64,000 bases of DNA from Smallanthus sonchifolius (Eukaryota > Streptophyta > Magnoliopsida > Asterales > Asteraceae). The translations under genes and the position numbers were made by a program. Each line of letters opens with the position of its first letter. Within the stretch, counting starts at the first letter, position 1. The notes beneath the pieces are model-generated. The model was not told the DNA's origin. It worked only from the letters and a program-made list of their open reading frames with translations, and did not search any database. Location: contig CM042027.1 of NCBI GenBank assembly GCA_023525975.1, forward strand, positions 86,336,007 through 86,400,006, given 5' to 3'. Positions 33,650 to 45,690 of this stretch are shown piece by piece.

Positions 33650-34350
33650 GATTTCTAGATTTATTTTTATGGACTTTTTTATTTATTATATTTTTTTATT
33701 ATGTACTTTTTTTTAAATTAATGAAGTCTTTTTATTTATTGTATTTTTTAGTTAGTTTTAATAAAAAATTAATTAAAAAAAAGGCTTAAGATACTTACGA
33801 TACTTGATTATTAACCTCTTATTGAAAAACAAACTAAAAGGAATAGTAGAAATGGTAAACATTTTTTTATTATTTTTTTAATTTTTGTTTTGACTCTCGT
33901 ACTTTGTATAATATATGTTTTTAACCCGTTTCATTTCTCTTTGTATTTTTTTCACCCTCATACTTTGTATAATATACGTTTTTGACCCGTTTCATTTACT
34001 TTGTATGATATACGTTTTTAATCAGTTTCATTTTCTAAATGGTATTGGTATTATCGGAGAAACGTGTACGTTTCGACGCGTCGCCGTAATGCGGGATGGT
34101 TCGAGTTACTATACGTTCGACGTCACCGCAACGCGTGACGGTTCGAGTTACTGTACGTTTAACGCCGTCGCAACGCGAGACGGGTAAATCCCCTGGTTGG
34201 TTTTGAAAACCAAAAGTAGATGTAAGAAGCAACTTCTCCAAAATTAAGACAAACGAGGTTGTCACTGTCTCCATTTTTACTATTATTTTTCTCGGTTTAT
34301 CCTTTTGTCTTGTAATGTATTTCTTCACGAGATCGTGTCAGAAAAAAAAA
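33650..34350. repeat. AT-rich region with two sets of short tandem repeats
   Basis: About 33895-34035 has three imperfect copies of ACTTTGTATAATATACGTTTTTGACCCGTTTCATTT type sequence. About 34065-34185 has three units of roughly 45 bp containing GTCGCAACGCG(A/T)GACGG and GGTTCGAGTTACT. Non-coding; probably the 3' flank of the Harbinger-like element or an unrelated repeat. Confidence 0.65.
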
Positions 34351-35091
34351 TTCAAAACAACACTCCCTCTTCTCTAGCAACATTATTTCATGTCTCATCT
34401 CTCTCAAACCCCTCACTTTTTAAGGGATGTTGGCTTGCTTTTTAAATTTGCATAATTCAAATAAATAATTTTCCTATTTATTATTGTTATAAATACTCAT
34501 ATCAAAAGTCGCAATAACTACAATTACAGGAACAGTTTAAATTAAATTATTTAAATACCTTTAAATTTTATCAAAACACAATAATACCAATTAAAAAAAA
34601 ACAATCCAAATAACATGTAAAAAGGATTATAAATAGTGTTTTCAAGACCAGACCAGCGATTTGACCGGACACCGCAACCTAACCGGTCCGGACAACCTAT
34701 TTAGACAGTTTTTCAGTCGAACCGGTAAACTGGATTTTAATTACTTTTTTATTTCTTCCTTCTTTATTTGATTTAAATTAGATATATTATTAAAATTTTG
34801 ATAGTATTTTTCACGTCATCATGTTCTTAAATCAAATCCGATTTCTTATGAACGGTTCGATTTCCGGTCCGGCCCCTCAGCAAAAAGATTTATTATAAAT
34901 TTAAAATTTATAAATAATTTCCCAAATTTCCTTCACTATAAATAGACACTTGGCCATTTTTGTAATTTGAACCCCTGCCCTTTTTCCCTCTTGCCTACCC
35001 AGATGTGTTTCTCTCTCTAGATTTTTCCCTCCTGCCTACCCAGATGTGTTTCTCTCTCTAGATTTCAGTTTTTGAGTTAGAGAGAGAGAGT
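34351..35091. promoter_or_regulatory. upstream region of the IQD gene, with leader duplication
   Basis: Directly upstream of the IQD start. A TATA-like CACTATAAATAGACAC lies at about 34934. About 34984-35066 is a near-perfect tandem duplication of TGCCTACCCAGATGTG followed by TTTCTCTCTCTAGATTT, within the likely 5' leader; a GAGAGAGAGAG tract ends just before the ATG. The TATA call is by sequence only. Confidence 0.55.
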
Positions 35092-37826
35092 ATGGGAAAA
35101 GCTTCACGGTGGTTAAAGGGGTTGCTGGGTATGAAGAAAGACAAAGAAAATACGAATACTTTGGACACAAAACAGAAGAAACGGTGGAGCTTTGGGAAAC
35201 CCATGAAACAATCACCGTCACCACTGCCACAGGCGGTGGCGGTGACGTCTGATATTGGTACACCGTCATCTACTGATCCCACTTGGTTCAGATCTTACAA
35301 TATGTCTGCAGACGAGAAAGAACAGAACCAACATGCAATTGCTGTTGCTGCAGCCACCGCCGCCGCCGCTGATGCTGCCGTGGCCGCCGCACAAGCTGCC
35401 GTGGCGGTTGTCAGACTCACCAGCCTCAGCAGGGGTACCCTTTTCAACGGTGGCGGAGAACGGTGGGCTGCCGTCAAGATTCAAACAAACTTCAGAGCTC
35501 ATTTGGTAAGTGGGGTTTTCATTATTACAACTTTTTTGGTTAACAATTTCACTTGAATGTTTGTTTGCATCTTATGGGCTGTTTGGTTCCATTAACAGAC
35601 TACTACTGAATCATTCAGAGGTAAGAGTGTTTGTTTCGTTAAAAACCCACCTTTTAACGGTTCAACTGAAAAATCATGCTGAACCATTCAGACCTCTTAG
35701 TGGCTCAGCACTTAACAGTTCAACATTTGTCAATCAGCCCCTTAGTTTCAATCAGAGTCCCCCGTATTGAGTAAAACTAACGAGGGGTGAGGTACATTTA
35801 GTAAAAATAACGAGAGGTGTGGTACATTTAACACGAACAAATAACGAGCGGTGTGGTACGATTAATGGAACATTTTAATCTAATTTGTAGTATAGTGTTT
35901 ATGTTTATGCTCAATAGATAGACATTGTGTTCTTCTGGTTTCCTTTTTGGTATCCCTAGTAGACTGTGAAGGCAAGTACATGAAGTACTTCATTAATGAT
36001 TACTTATCTGTCTTTACTTCTCTTTATTGTTTCATAAATCTTTTTTTTAATAAATTATTGTAGTACCAAACTCATACTGTTATAAATTCTTGTAGCTATA
36101 ATTTGCACCTATAAGATTCAAAAACTTTTTGACTCTTGGAACCTTCAACTTACCTTTTGCATCTTTCAAATTTTAATTGTTTTTTCTTTTTCTTTTAAAA
36201 GTAATATATTTTTTCAAACTTTTAATATATGTTGTTTATATTAAATTCGTTGTTACGATTTATTTATTTTTATTTATATTTTTCATAAAATTTATGAAAA
36301 CTTGATACAGTTTATTTTTTATCATCGAAATATAAATAAAAATAAACCCAGCTTTACATTTGAATTTATATAAAATATTATATATTAAAAGTTATAAAAT
36401 AAAATAATATTATATTTAAATAAATAAAAAAGTAATTAAAAAGTTAAATGTAAATGATAATTTTGAAGATATAAACAATAGAAAAAACTAATCTACACAC
36501 AATGTTTGTTTATGTGTGTGTATATATATATCCTTTTTTGGATTATTAATTTATGTTAGTTTGAAATTTCCTTTACCTACGTATCATTGCTGAATTTGTT
36601 CCTCTCCTAATCTCCAAAAAAAAGTGCAATTTCTATTTTTAGTTTTTTATGCTTTGATCACCAAGCACGGTATTTTTGTCATTTTGGTTTGATTCAATGT
36701 AGGTGTCACGTTTTGAAAAGTTCGATAACAAAATTTGGTCAAACTTTTGGTTGACTCCTAAATTATTTTCCCTTTATTTTTTTGTTTATTAGTTTTAATG
36801 GATATTGGTTTGTGTTTTTAGGCAAGAAAGGCTTTAAGAGCTTTAAAAGGGCTAGTGAAGCTACAGGCACTTGTTAGAGGGTTTCTTGTTAGGAAAAGAG
36901 CAGCTGCAACTCTGTATAGTATGCAAGCCCTCCTTCGTGCTCAGACTACGGTACGGGCCCACCAACAGGCCCGTCGCTCATTTAAAGATAGTCGTGTTCA
37001 ACCCGAAACACGTTACCGAAAATCCACTGTAAGATCCTTTTATTGTTCTTTGCAACTATTTTAATAAAAAAGTTGTGAACTTTAATACTAAATAAGTTAT
37101 GGGCCTTGGTATTTTTTATTTATCATAGCATGCACTACAATAACATGGGATTTTTATTAAAAAAAATATCTTTTTGTTTAACAAGAGATTTTTTTATTTT
37201 ATTTTATTTTTTATAAAAATTCTTTGTTGATAAGTTGTTGAATATTTCAGGAGAGGTTTGATCATGAGACAAGAAGTGAATTCCATAGCAAGAGACTCTC
37301 AACTTCATACGAATCGACAACTAATTCATACGACGAGAGCTTGAAAACAGTCGAGATCGACACTTATAAACCACACGCGAGATCCAGGCGTATACACACG
37401 TGTCCGACGGATTCTAGCGAGGAATCACATTACCACCACAACATGTCATCTCTCCTGCCTTGCAATATCCCTACACATATGTCAATCAAGTGTGGACATT
37501 TTCAAGATCCCGAATGGGGATTCATTGGTGAAGATTACAAGTTGTCTAACACCACTCAAAGCACGCCTTGTTTGCCCAAGTCACATGGGTTAAACGTGCC
37601 TGCAACGCCTGCAAGAAGCGTATACTCGAACCATCCTGGTTACATGGCGAACACGCAATCGTTCAAGGCGAAACAAAGGTCTTATAGTGCTCCTAAGCAA
37701 AGGCCAGAGACGGGGACCAAAAGGAGGCATTCACTTATTGAAATAATGGCATCAAGAAGTAGTTTAAGTGGCTTGAGGTTGCAAAGGTCTTGTTCTAAAG
37801 CTCAACAAGCTATAAACTTATTATGA
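35092..37826 (+). CDS. IQ-domain (IQD) calmodulin-binding protein; join 35092-35505, 36822-37028, 37251-37826
   Basis: Plant-specific IQD protein, predicted 398 residues. Members bind calmodulin and associate with microtubules, nucleus or membranes. The start MGKASRWLKGLLGMKK is the typical IQD N-terminus. The IQ67 region begins WAAVKIQTNFRAHL at the end of exon 1 and continues ARKALRALKGLVKLQALVRG in exon 2; the phase-0 intron lies at the family's usual position inside the IQ region. An alanine-rich helix (AAATAAAADAAVAAAQAAV) precedes it. The C-terminal DUF4005-type block contains YMANTQSFKAKQRSYSAPKQRPE. All junctions are GT/AG and frame-preserving, and the stop TGA is at 37824-37826. No lesions. 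The exact IQD subgroup is not assigned. Confidence 0.95.
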
Positions 37827-39044
37827 AGGGTTTTGTTGTTTGTTAGGTGATCACTTTGATCTTTAATCTTTGTCATTAGTTTGTGTTTGATAAAGAATTA
37901 GGGATGTTTGTGTTTTAACTTTTAACTTGTAAGTAAACAAGAAGGGTTTGTTTTTCTTTATTTTATAGGCCAAGTTGTTTTGGTTGAAGGAGCCTTTCTT
38001 TTTTATTAATCATTAATCTAATCTTTCATCTTTATGCAAACAAGAATGTTTAGATGTGCTATAAAAGATGGTTACAAATTGATTTTGATTGTTTTTTAAT
38101 ATTTACCATAAAGATATAAAAGATGGTTATAAAATTGATTTTAATATTTACCATAAAGATAAAAATATCGTATTCGATAATCTCTACCGGTTTAAAAAGG
38201 TATTGAAAACCAACAAATACGTAAGGGTGCATTATTTACACCCACTCAAAATATTATGTCATTTTTGTTTGTGTGGTAATATATCTTGTTTCAACTTATT
38301 ACATATTTAAAGACTTATTACAAGTTAATTTTTCTTAAATAAACAAATGTAATCAAAAGTTGTAGGCTTAAAAATAACTTATTCACCGTTGACCATTTGA
38401 TGCCCTCAAATGTAATCAAAAGTTGGAGGTTATTTGGGTTCGAATTATGATCAAGTAAAGAAAAAGGTTTGTGCACAGGTCAGGGAGTTTATCCTGTTAG
38501 GGTTCCTCCTGGGTGGGTTTCCCTGAATATTCTGGATGATACACCGGGGAAACCTAATTATCCTAAAATATCTAAATGTGTAAATAAGAGCGCACTTTAA
38601 TGTCATTCAATTTGTATAGATCATCACTAGGTTGTGATGGTTTGGCGTGTTTGATTTTCTCTATGTTGTAATGGAAGGTTGTCACGAACTTTAAAACTAT
38701 AGACATGCATTATTTTATTATATTAGGGGTGTAAATAAGAGTGGATATATTCTGAGTTATTTAAGATCGGTTTGATAAAAGCTTGAAATGAATTATGTTT
38801 AAACCATACTCATGTTGAAATCGAAGCTTATTTAATAAACAAGACTGACTCCAAGATTCATACAGCGAACGTTTTACGAGTCAAACAAATCTATTACTTG
38901 TATTCAATTTCATAGTATTTATATACTATAATATACTATTTAGTTACTTAATAAATATATAAATATAATACATATATACATATAATTACAATGAAAACCA
39001 AATAATCATGTAATTATAATTATAATTAAAAGAATATATAGAAA
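37827..39044. other. 3' flank of IQD and intergenic DNA
   Basis: AT-rich sequence following the IQD stop, with a short tandem repeat of ATTTACCATAAAGATA (about 38100-38160). No gene seen. Confidence 0.5.
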
Positions 39045-39482
39045 TTTATACTATATAATAAATAAATGTTTTTTAGTGCCACATGTCGACTCCATATTCA
39101 TTCTCACCATTTTTTTCCCGCTTATCTCTCTTATTTAATGCACTTCTATCTTTAATAATAATATATATTTAAAGAAAATACTAATTATACTAATAAAACA
39201 CATTTATTTTAAATTATCTTTTATTATAAGAAACTTTAAAATTTAATTATTTAACTTTTATTTTAATCAAATAGTAAACGAAAGTCAAATTACATTAAAT
39301 AATAATTAACGTATTTTCAAAAACACAATTATATATTAATTTTTACATATTTTGAGATTGTTTCTATCCTTAGTATATATAATATACTTTTACACCTGTA
39401 AAATATGTACACAAAAATTTTAAAAATTTATGTATTGATATTTTTCAGTTTTCACCGTGTGTAGACACGAGATCTAAACTAG
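39045..39482 (+). mobile_element. Helitron-like non-autonomous element
   Basis: The 5' end is TTTATACTATATAATAAA, near-consensus for plant Helitrons (usually TCTATACT...). The 3' end is a hairpin CGTGTGTAGACACG followed by a short AT-rich stretch and CTAG, and the next base is T. It is consistent with insertion between A and T. It is non-coding, about 440 bp, and similar internally to 51-362. Confidence 0.6.
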
Positions 39483-39849
39483 TAAATAATAGATTAGCTA
39501 CACATATTTACGAGTCTGTGCTCAAGTTTTTAATACAAAATTTAATACGAGTAAAACTTTGTATAACTCTTGAAAAATATAAATCACTTTCGCCAACTAA
39601 ATCCTAATAAATACAATCGTTATAAACGAGAATTATTTAACGATAATCAAAGTGTGCGATCTAAGACTACATCATTATTCCCTTGGCTTGCATCACCTTT
39701 TGTATGTTTCGTGCAGTGTGTAATAATAGATAACCTTATCCCCTCAATTTGTACTTGTCGGCCATATTTTATCTTCAAAATTATCTATATACGGTTTGTT
39801 CCATATATTTGTTTCGTTTTATTCGGTTTTTTTTTAAGCCTTATCTGTT

Positions 39850-40115
39850 AACCTAATTGAATCAAATTAGAAAATTTTCTAATCAAACTGAATTCAACCG
39901 AATAAACTGAATAAACTGATTTAAAAGGAAAGTATATCCGAATAAATTAAATAAATCGAACCGAATTGGAAATATGTCTAACCAAACAAAACGAATAACC
40001 GAATTAAAAAAGGTATATCCGTTAACCGAACCAAAAACCGAATTCGCAATTCGGATACGGATAATAACCGAACCGAAAACCGAATTCATAATTCGGTTCG
40101 GTTTTCGGTTTTTTT
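39850..40115. repeat. degenerate AACCGAA simple repeat
   Basis: Many imperfect copies of AACCGAA/GAATAAAC type sequence, ending in a palindrome-rich TTCGGTTCGGTTTTCGG. A similar tract occurs at about 63180-63290. Confidence 0.75.
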
Positions 40116-40124
40116 ACACACCTC

Positions 40125-40705
40125 TGGTTAGAAATATGTTTCGGGTAGAGAGTGTGTTTGGGTAGGTTGCCAACAAAGGACAAATTAATTAAAAAAAGAC
40201 TCCAAGTGCCTGATATATTCCCTCTTTGCAATGATTCGTCCGAATCAGTGGATCACATATTCACCTCTTGCGTCATTTCCGCTATTATTTGGCAAAGGAT
40301 TAGCTAGTGGTGCAATGTTCCAATGATTTTCGCCTTCTCGATGCGAGACCTTCTGGATGTTCACAGTAACACTCGGACCACCTCTACTACAAAGAAAATG
40401 ATTCAATCGGTCATCCTCTTGGCCTGTTGGCTTATTTTGAGAACCCTTAACGACCTCGTATTCTCGAGTGCTCAAGTCTCGGTGAATAAAGTGTTTGAAG
40501 AAATCATGGCGTTCGGCTTCCTATGAATCAAAAACCGATCAAAAGTGAAGGATTTGGATTGGGATCAGTGGCGTGCTTTCAATTCACATAAGTGTATCCT
40601 GTTTCTTTTGGGTGTATCTCTGGTTGATTTCCTATTTGTATTGCCTAGCCTTTGGATATCTCGTTTTGTTTTTTAATAAAATTTCGCCGCAGTTAAAAAA
40701 AAGTT
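40125..40705 (+). mobile_element. LINE 3' fragment (zf-RVT domain)
   Basis: Degenerate plus-strand translation gives CNDSSESVDHIFTSCVIS and a following C-terminal region. The end is A-rich (GCCGCAGTT then AAAAAAAA near 40690-40702). 5' truncated and frameshifted. Confidence 0.7.
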
Positions 40706-42775
40706 AGAATTTTTTTTATAATAGGATTTAAAATATGATAATAAAAGAGAGAAAATGTCAAGAATATTTGTTAGATACACACATATTAAGGGACACCACT
40801 ATCTATATATCCGGTTATCTGGAATTCTAGATACCATTTGACTACAAGCCTTTGATAAATACAGATTTCATACACAGGTTAATTTGCTCCTCTTATTTCT
40901 TCCTAACTTAGAGAGACTCGAGTCAATTTCAAATTAAAAAAATTAGGGTGATAATTAGTAACTAGAAAATGGTATGCTTAAAAACCATATACAACATTTT
41001 ATGATATGAACTCTATACTTTTTCCTAATGAACTAATCACATTAATTATTTTTCTAACATTTCCATTAATCTGATTTTAAAAATGTTATAATTAACTATA
41101 AATCTAGCACTTTCTCATTACAATACGCAATATATGTGGTTTTAAATTTATAATAACTAATCTATAATTGAAAACATTAAAATATAGGCTCGGGATACAA
41201 GAAAACATGTAAGACCATTATGATTGGTTGAGGATATTTTGGTTTCGTCAGTAGAATTCAAAAAACTCTGCAAATTAGTATAAAATATGCTAATAATATA
41301 TTAAACCATAATTTAAGGGGTTAATTACGAAAATCTTTGTACCCTATTAATATTCTGTGGGAAAACAAATGTACAAAGACAATTATGCCCTTCAATAAAC
41401 TTTAAATTTAAAATGATTTAAAAGATTAGGTAGTAGCTCGGATAACAAGTATTTCAACTAATTTTATTTCAACTAATTTCAAAAATAGCAATGAAGTTAA
41501 CAAAGTTGATATTATTGGATGAGTATAAGATTCAGACCAATTTATACGAGTAAGCGTAAATAAATACACTTTTAATTTTAATAGCAACTTCAAACACCCC
41601 TTAGCACTTTCGATTGAACATGTAAACAATATCATCTTTATTACATCTACGTGAAGAAATCACCTGAAGAAAGTAACAGGTTTTAAATGAACTTAATGTT
41701 GACGTGTTTATTTCTATCTGTGTTTCGGTATAAATCTTATTCAAAATTGAGACGTGTCAAATAGTACGTTTCGATACAAACATGATTCAAAATCGAGCAG
41801 TGCCAAATATATTTTATTTTTAAATATAATTATCCTCATAATAAACCAAGTTTGTAGGAGAACCACTATTAATACTATCACATCCGGAACAACAACACGT
41901 GCCCGAAACTCAAGTACACCAACCTCAAATACAACCTACATCACCGCAACAAAATGACAGCTACAATGTGTTCATCAAGTACATATTCGGCAGATGCCTA
42001 CAAATAACCCTTTTAACAGGTACACGACAACTTTTTACCAACAACACGTGTTCTTTTGTTCGTCAATGTACCGGTGAAGATCACACAAAGGAAAAAAAAA
42101 TACCTCCTACTATCTAAAGTTTAACGCTCATCTTTACAACACCATAATTTTATAAATCGTGACTTTATGTTTATGATTACACAACTTTTATGTAATTAGA
42201 TTTGATAGTAATATTAACAATATTTTTTGTTTTGTGTATATACAGAATTCACATCGCTAACACGCGAAGAAATTACACTACTCACACATGTATATATGAT
42301 TTTATGTCATGTCCATCTCTCTTTTGGAATAATTAAAGCCCATTCAAACATGGTTTTGTCTAATCAGTTCCATTTTTGGGCCTTATTTACAGCTTTGGTC
42401 AGTGGGCTGTTATGATAAGTCAACCAATACTTCTCCAATGGGATGAGACTATGAATTAGTGCTTAATTTTTTTTAACGGTCAACGAATACTATATGCACG
42501 GTCACCCTGGTAAACCTAATGGTGAAAGGCCACTCACACCCACAAACACAAACAACGCTGTTGACCCGGCCCGCCCACCATTCTGAGGGAAACCCACAAC
42601 CTAAAGGCCCACTGTGGTAAAACCCCTGGGCCACCTGGTAATATTTTTGCATTAAGTCCTTAGTGGGGGCGGGGAGGGTGACCGTCCGAGGCCGGTCTCC
42701 TAAGGGGCCCGTAGTTTTTAATTTTTTTAATATATATTATATTATATTATATATATATATATATATTTTAAAACG
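40706..42775. other. intergenic, no supported gene
   Basis: AT-rich DNA. At about 41859-42020 there is an exon-like stretch after TTTGTAG with a glutamine/proline-rich reading (EQQHVPETQVHQPQIQP), but there is no recognisable domain and it runs into stops. It might be a gene or transposon fragment of unknown origin. Confidence 0.35.
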
Positions 42776-42778
42776 CTC

Positions 42779-42955
42779 AACTTGTATTATCCATTTTATG
42801 CTATTAACCCACTTAAAGATAAAAAAAAGGCCCACTACTTGTATTATCCATTTATCCTATTAACCCATTTAGAAATTAAAAAGGCACACTACTTGTATTA
42901 TCCATTTATCCTATTAACCCATTTAGAAATTAAAAAGGTCCCACTAGATTTTCAA
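42779..42955. repeat. tandem repeat, about 57-bp unit, three copies
   Basis: Units read CTTGTATTATCCATTTATCC ... TATTAACCCATTTAGAAATT and are nearly identical; the first copy is slightly diverged. Confidence 0.85.
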
Positions 42956-43184
42956 ACTTATTAAAAAAACAACAAAATAAGAAATTAAAAAAGGCCACTA
43001 GATCGGGAATCGTCGAATCGACTATTCGAGGCATGCATCATGATTCATTAATTGTTACTTATATTTCGTGAATCGTTTGTTTTAGTTTTTTATTATGCCA
43101 TTATGAACTTATATTATGGGCCCCGCTTTTTTATTACATGTCCTGGGCTCAAAACGTTTTAAGGATTCTCGGGATCGGCCCTGG

Positions 43185-43398
43185 CAGGGGCGAATCTTTC
43201 TTAGGGCCCGGGGGGGCCCCGGCCCCCCCCCCCCCCCGATTTTTCGCTCAGTAGTGTTAATTTATACGTATTCGGCCGATTTTTTGCTCGACAGTGTTAA
43301 TTTATATGTATTCGGCCGCATATTTTATAGTACCGGCCCCCCCGATAGGAAAAAAAAATCCCGGGCCCCCCCGGGTTTTTATTGAAGCTTCGCCACTG
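43185..43398. mobile_element. hAT-type MITE with perfect 8-bp target duplication
   Basis: Terminal inverted repeats begin CAGGGGCGAATCTT and (complement) CAGTGGCGAAGCTT, followed by G-rich CCCGGGGGGGCCC blocks. The 8-bp flanks GGCCCTGG are identical at 43177-43184 and 43399-43406. The interior contains two near-copies of TCAGTAGTGTTAATTTATAC...ATTCGGCCG and a run of 15 or so C residues. No coding capacity. Eight-bp target duplications and CAGnGGCG ends are typical of hAT elements. Confidence 0.85.
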
Positions 43399-43406
43399 GG
43401 CCCTGG

Positions 43407-44881
43407 AACCCATGATCTCCATATCAGAAGGCCATGGTGATGCCTCCTCCTAAACCAGTTGATACATGACTCATTGGCTAGTCCTCAATTAGTCGGAGAT
43501 ATACAAATGAAAATAAAAATGCGAAATACACTATACATGTACCCCATGCCAAAATGACAAATATAAAAAAGCAAGTGTTTTAACCCTACGTGTTACGTCG
43601 GGTTTTTTTTCTTCCTAACCACTATGTCTCAGCTGATCAGTTTTGACTAAAGATTTAAAGGACGTGTTGGGTGAGTGGGAAATAAATTGTACTGAATTAT
43701 TGTGCCTTGTGCTTTAGTGTATGTAAATGGACTTGTCTGTTTCTAAATGTATATATTAAAGTCATATATTCTGATAAACTCAAACTTTTAATCAAACAAA
43801 ATAATATATTTAACGATTATTAGTCCTTTTATATAAACGAGTTCTTTTAACCCTCGTTTCACGGCGGGAGTTTGGTCGTTTTTCTGCCGTGCCACGCGGT
43901 TGATATTTATCGATTTGATTCATCAAAAATCATAAAAGCGAATATCGAGACCGGTTCCGCTAATACCAATATTGGTCACATTTTTATAACGGTAACGACA
44001 CTTGCTATAACTGTAATGACACTTGTTTTATGCTACGAACAAAAAAATACTCAGTTTTGAAAAAAACGAAAAAAAACTTGATTTTTAATACAACTCCGTC
44101 TTTAAAAAATTATATCGGAACGTTAAAAAAAACTAAAAACAGTCGCGCCCTCCGTATTTTGAAAAAAAGTGAACGAACGAAAGTTATTAAAGAAAAATAA
44201 AATTATTAGAAAATAAAACAGGTTAAAACTTTATATTTTATATAGTGTAAGGGTTAAAAATGAAAATATAAAAAACAATAAATAAATAAAAAATGGACGT
44301 GACAAGAATTGAACGCTGAAGGCACTATTCCCTTGGGTTGTCCTTTAAACTTAGTTTATAATGTATAATTATTTTATAGATTTTATAATGTTTAATAAAA
44401 ATGAAAATTTTTATATATAACTATTTTAAATATAAAATATAATAAAAAATCTTATAGAAACTCGTAAAAAAGGTTAAAATAGTTGAAGTCGTTTGTATAA
44501 TATTTAATAAAAATGAAAAATGAAAAATATTAAATTTTATATATAACTATTTTAAATATAAAATTATTAAAATATAATCAAAATCTTATATAAGCTCGTA
44601 AAAAAGGTTAAATAGTTGAAGTTTTATAAAAGTTATAATATAGAAGTATAACTATTTTTAATACAAATACGTTAGTGTTATCATTTTATTTTATTGTTAT
44701 TTTAGAAGCCGTTCAAAAAAATATATTATTTTAGAAAAAAAAATACATATAACTAAAAAATGTGAGATTTTTTTTACGTCTTTTCATTTTAGAAAACATG
44801 TTGAACCGAGTATAAGTCACATTTTTCTCCGTCAACGTTTTGAGCTGGTCACTTGAAGGATAATTTTTCTCCGTCAACATT
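43407..44881. other. intergenic, AT-rich
   Basis: AT-rich DNA with several near-repeats (for example AAATCTTATA(T/G)AA(G/A)CTCGTAAAAAAGG at about 44450 and 44582). No gene seen. Confidence 0.5.
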
Positions 44882-45690
44882 CAAATGCAGGAATTGGATG
44901 GCTATTGTTTGGCTCTAAACCGGGTTCAAATGTGTAATCGGAGGGATAAGTGGTCGTGGTCGGGCAACTCGGATAGGTCGTTCTCTGTCAAGTCGGTCAG
45001 ATCTGCCTTCGCCTACCAGAGGGTGCTGTCTCCCGGTCCATCCTTCTCTTGGGAAGCCTGGTTATCGCTGAATATAAACATTTTTGGGTGGAGATTGCTT
45101 GCCGACAGGATTCCGACTAGGTTGGCGCTTCAAAGGATGAACATTCAAATCCCATCTTCAGTGTGCTTGTTTTGCAGGGAAGAGGAGGAATCAGTGGACC
45201 ACATATTCACGGCTTGCTATGTGGCTTCAATCATATGACAAAATATATCATCGTGGTGTAGGCTTCCTCCAATCTATGCTTTTTCAGTAAAAGATTTGTT
45301 CCTTGATCAAGCTGGTGGGGGCTACCAGCTACGAAACGACGGATGGTTAAATCAGTTATTCTGCTCGCATGTTGGGCTCTTTAGAAAGCTCGGAATAAAC
45401 TGCTCTTTGACAATCAACCGGTTCTCATCTCAAATATCATTGAAGAAATAAAAACATTAGGTTTTCTTTGATTAAAGAGTAGGGCTAAGTTGGTCTCACT
45501 TGATTGGAACAATTGGTGCTCATTTACTTTCTAGTTGTTGGTCGCGCGGGAGGCATTTTGCCCTTTCTCTATCTTGGTCGTTTTTCTTTTGTTTCCTTGC
45601 ATGTGGTTCTTTTCTTTGTGATTTGTATTGCTAGTCTCTAGCTAGCTCGTTGGTTCTATTGGAATATTGCCTTTTAAAAAAAACTTAAAG
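44882..45690 (+). mobile_element. LINE 3' fragment with zf-RVT domain
   Basis: An open stretch (44885-45238) encodes a LINE reverse-transcriptase zinc-binding tail (WSWSGNSDRSFSVKSV, INIFGWRLLADRIPTR, CREEEESVDHIFTAC). Degenerate C-terminal sequence follows, with an A-rich end near 45675-45683. The catalytic RT core is absent, as expected for a 5'-truncated LINE. Confidence 0.85.

Noticed and set aside
35266..35502. Antisense open frames opposite IQD exon 1
   Set aside because: They lie on the complementary strand of a clearly coding alanine-rich exon; composition alone keeps them open.
41754..42117. Possible gene exon with glutamine/proline-rich translation (EQQHVPETQVHQ)
   Set aside because: No domain recognised, flanked by stops, and no consistent splice partner; kept only as a note in the intergenic entry.
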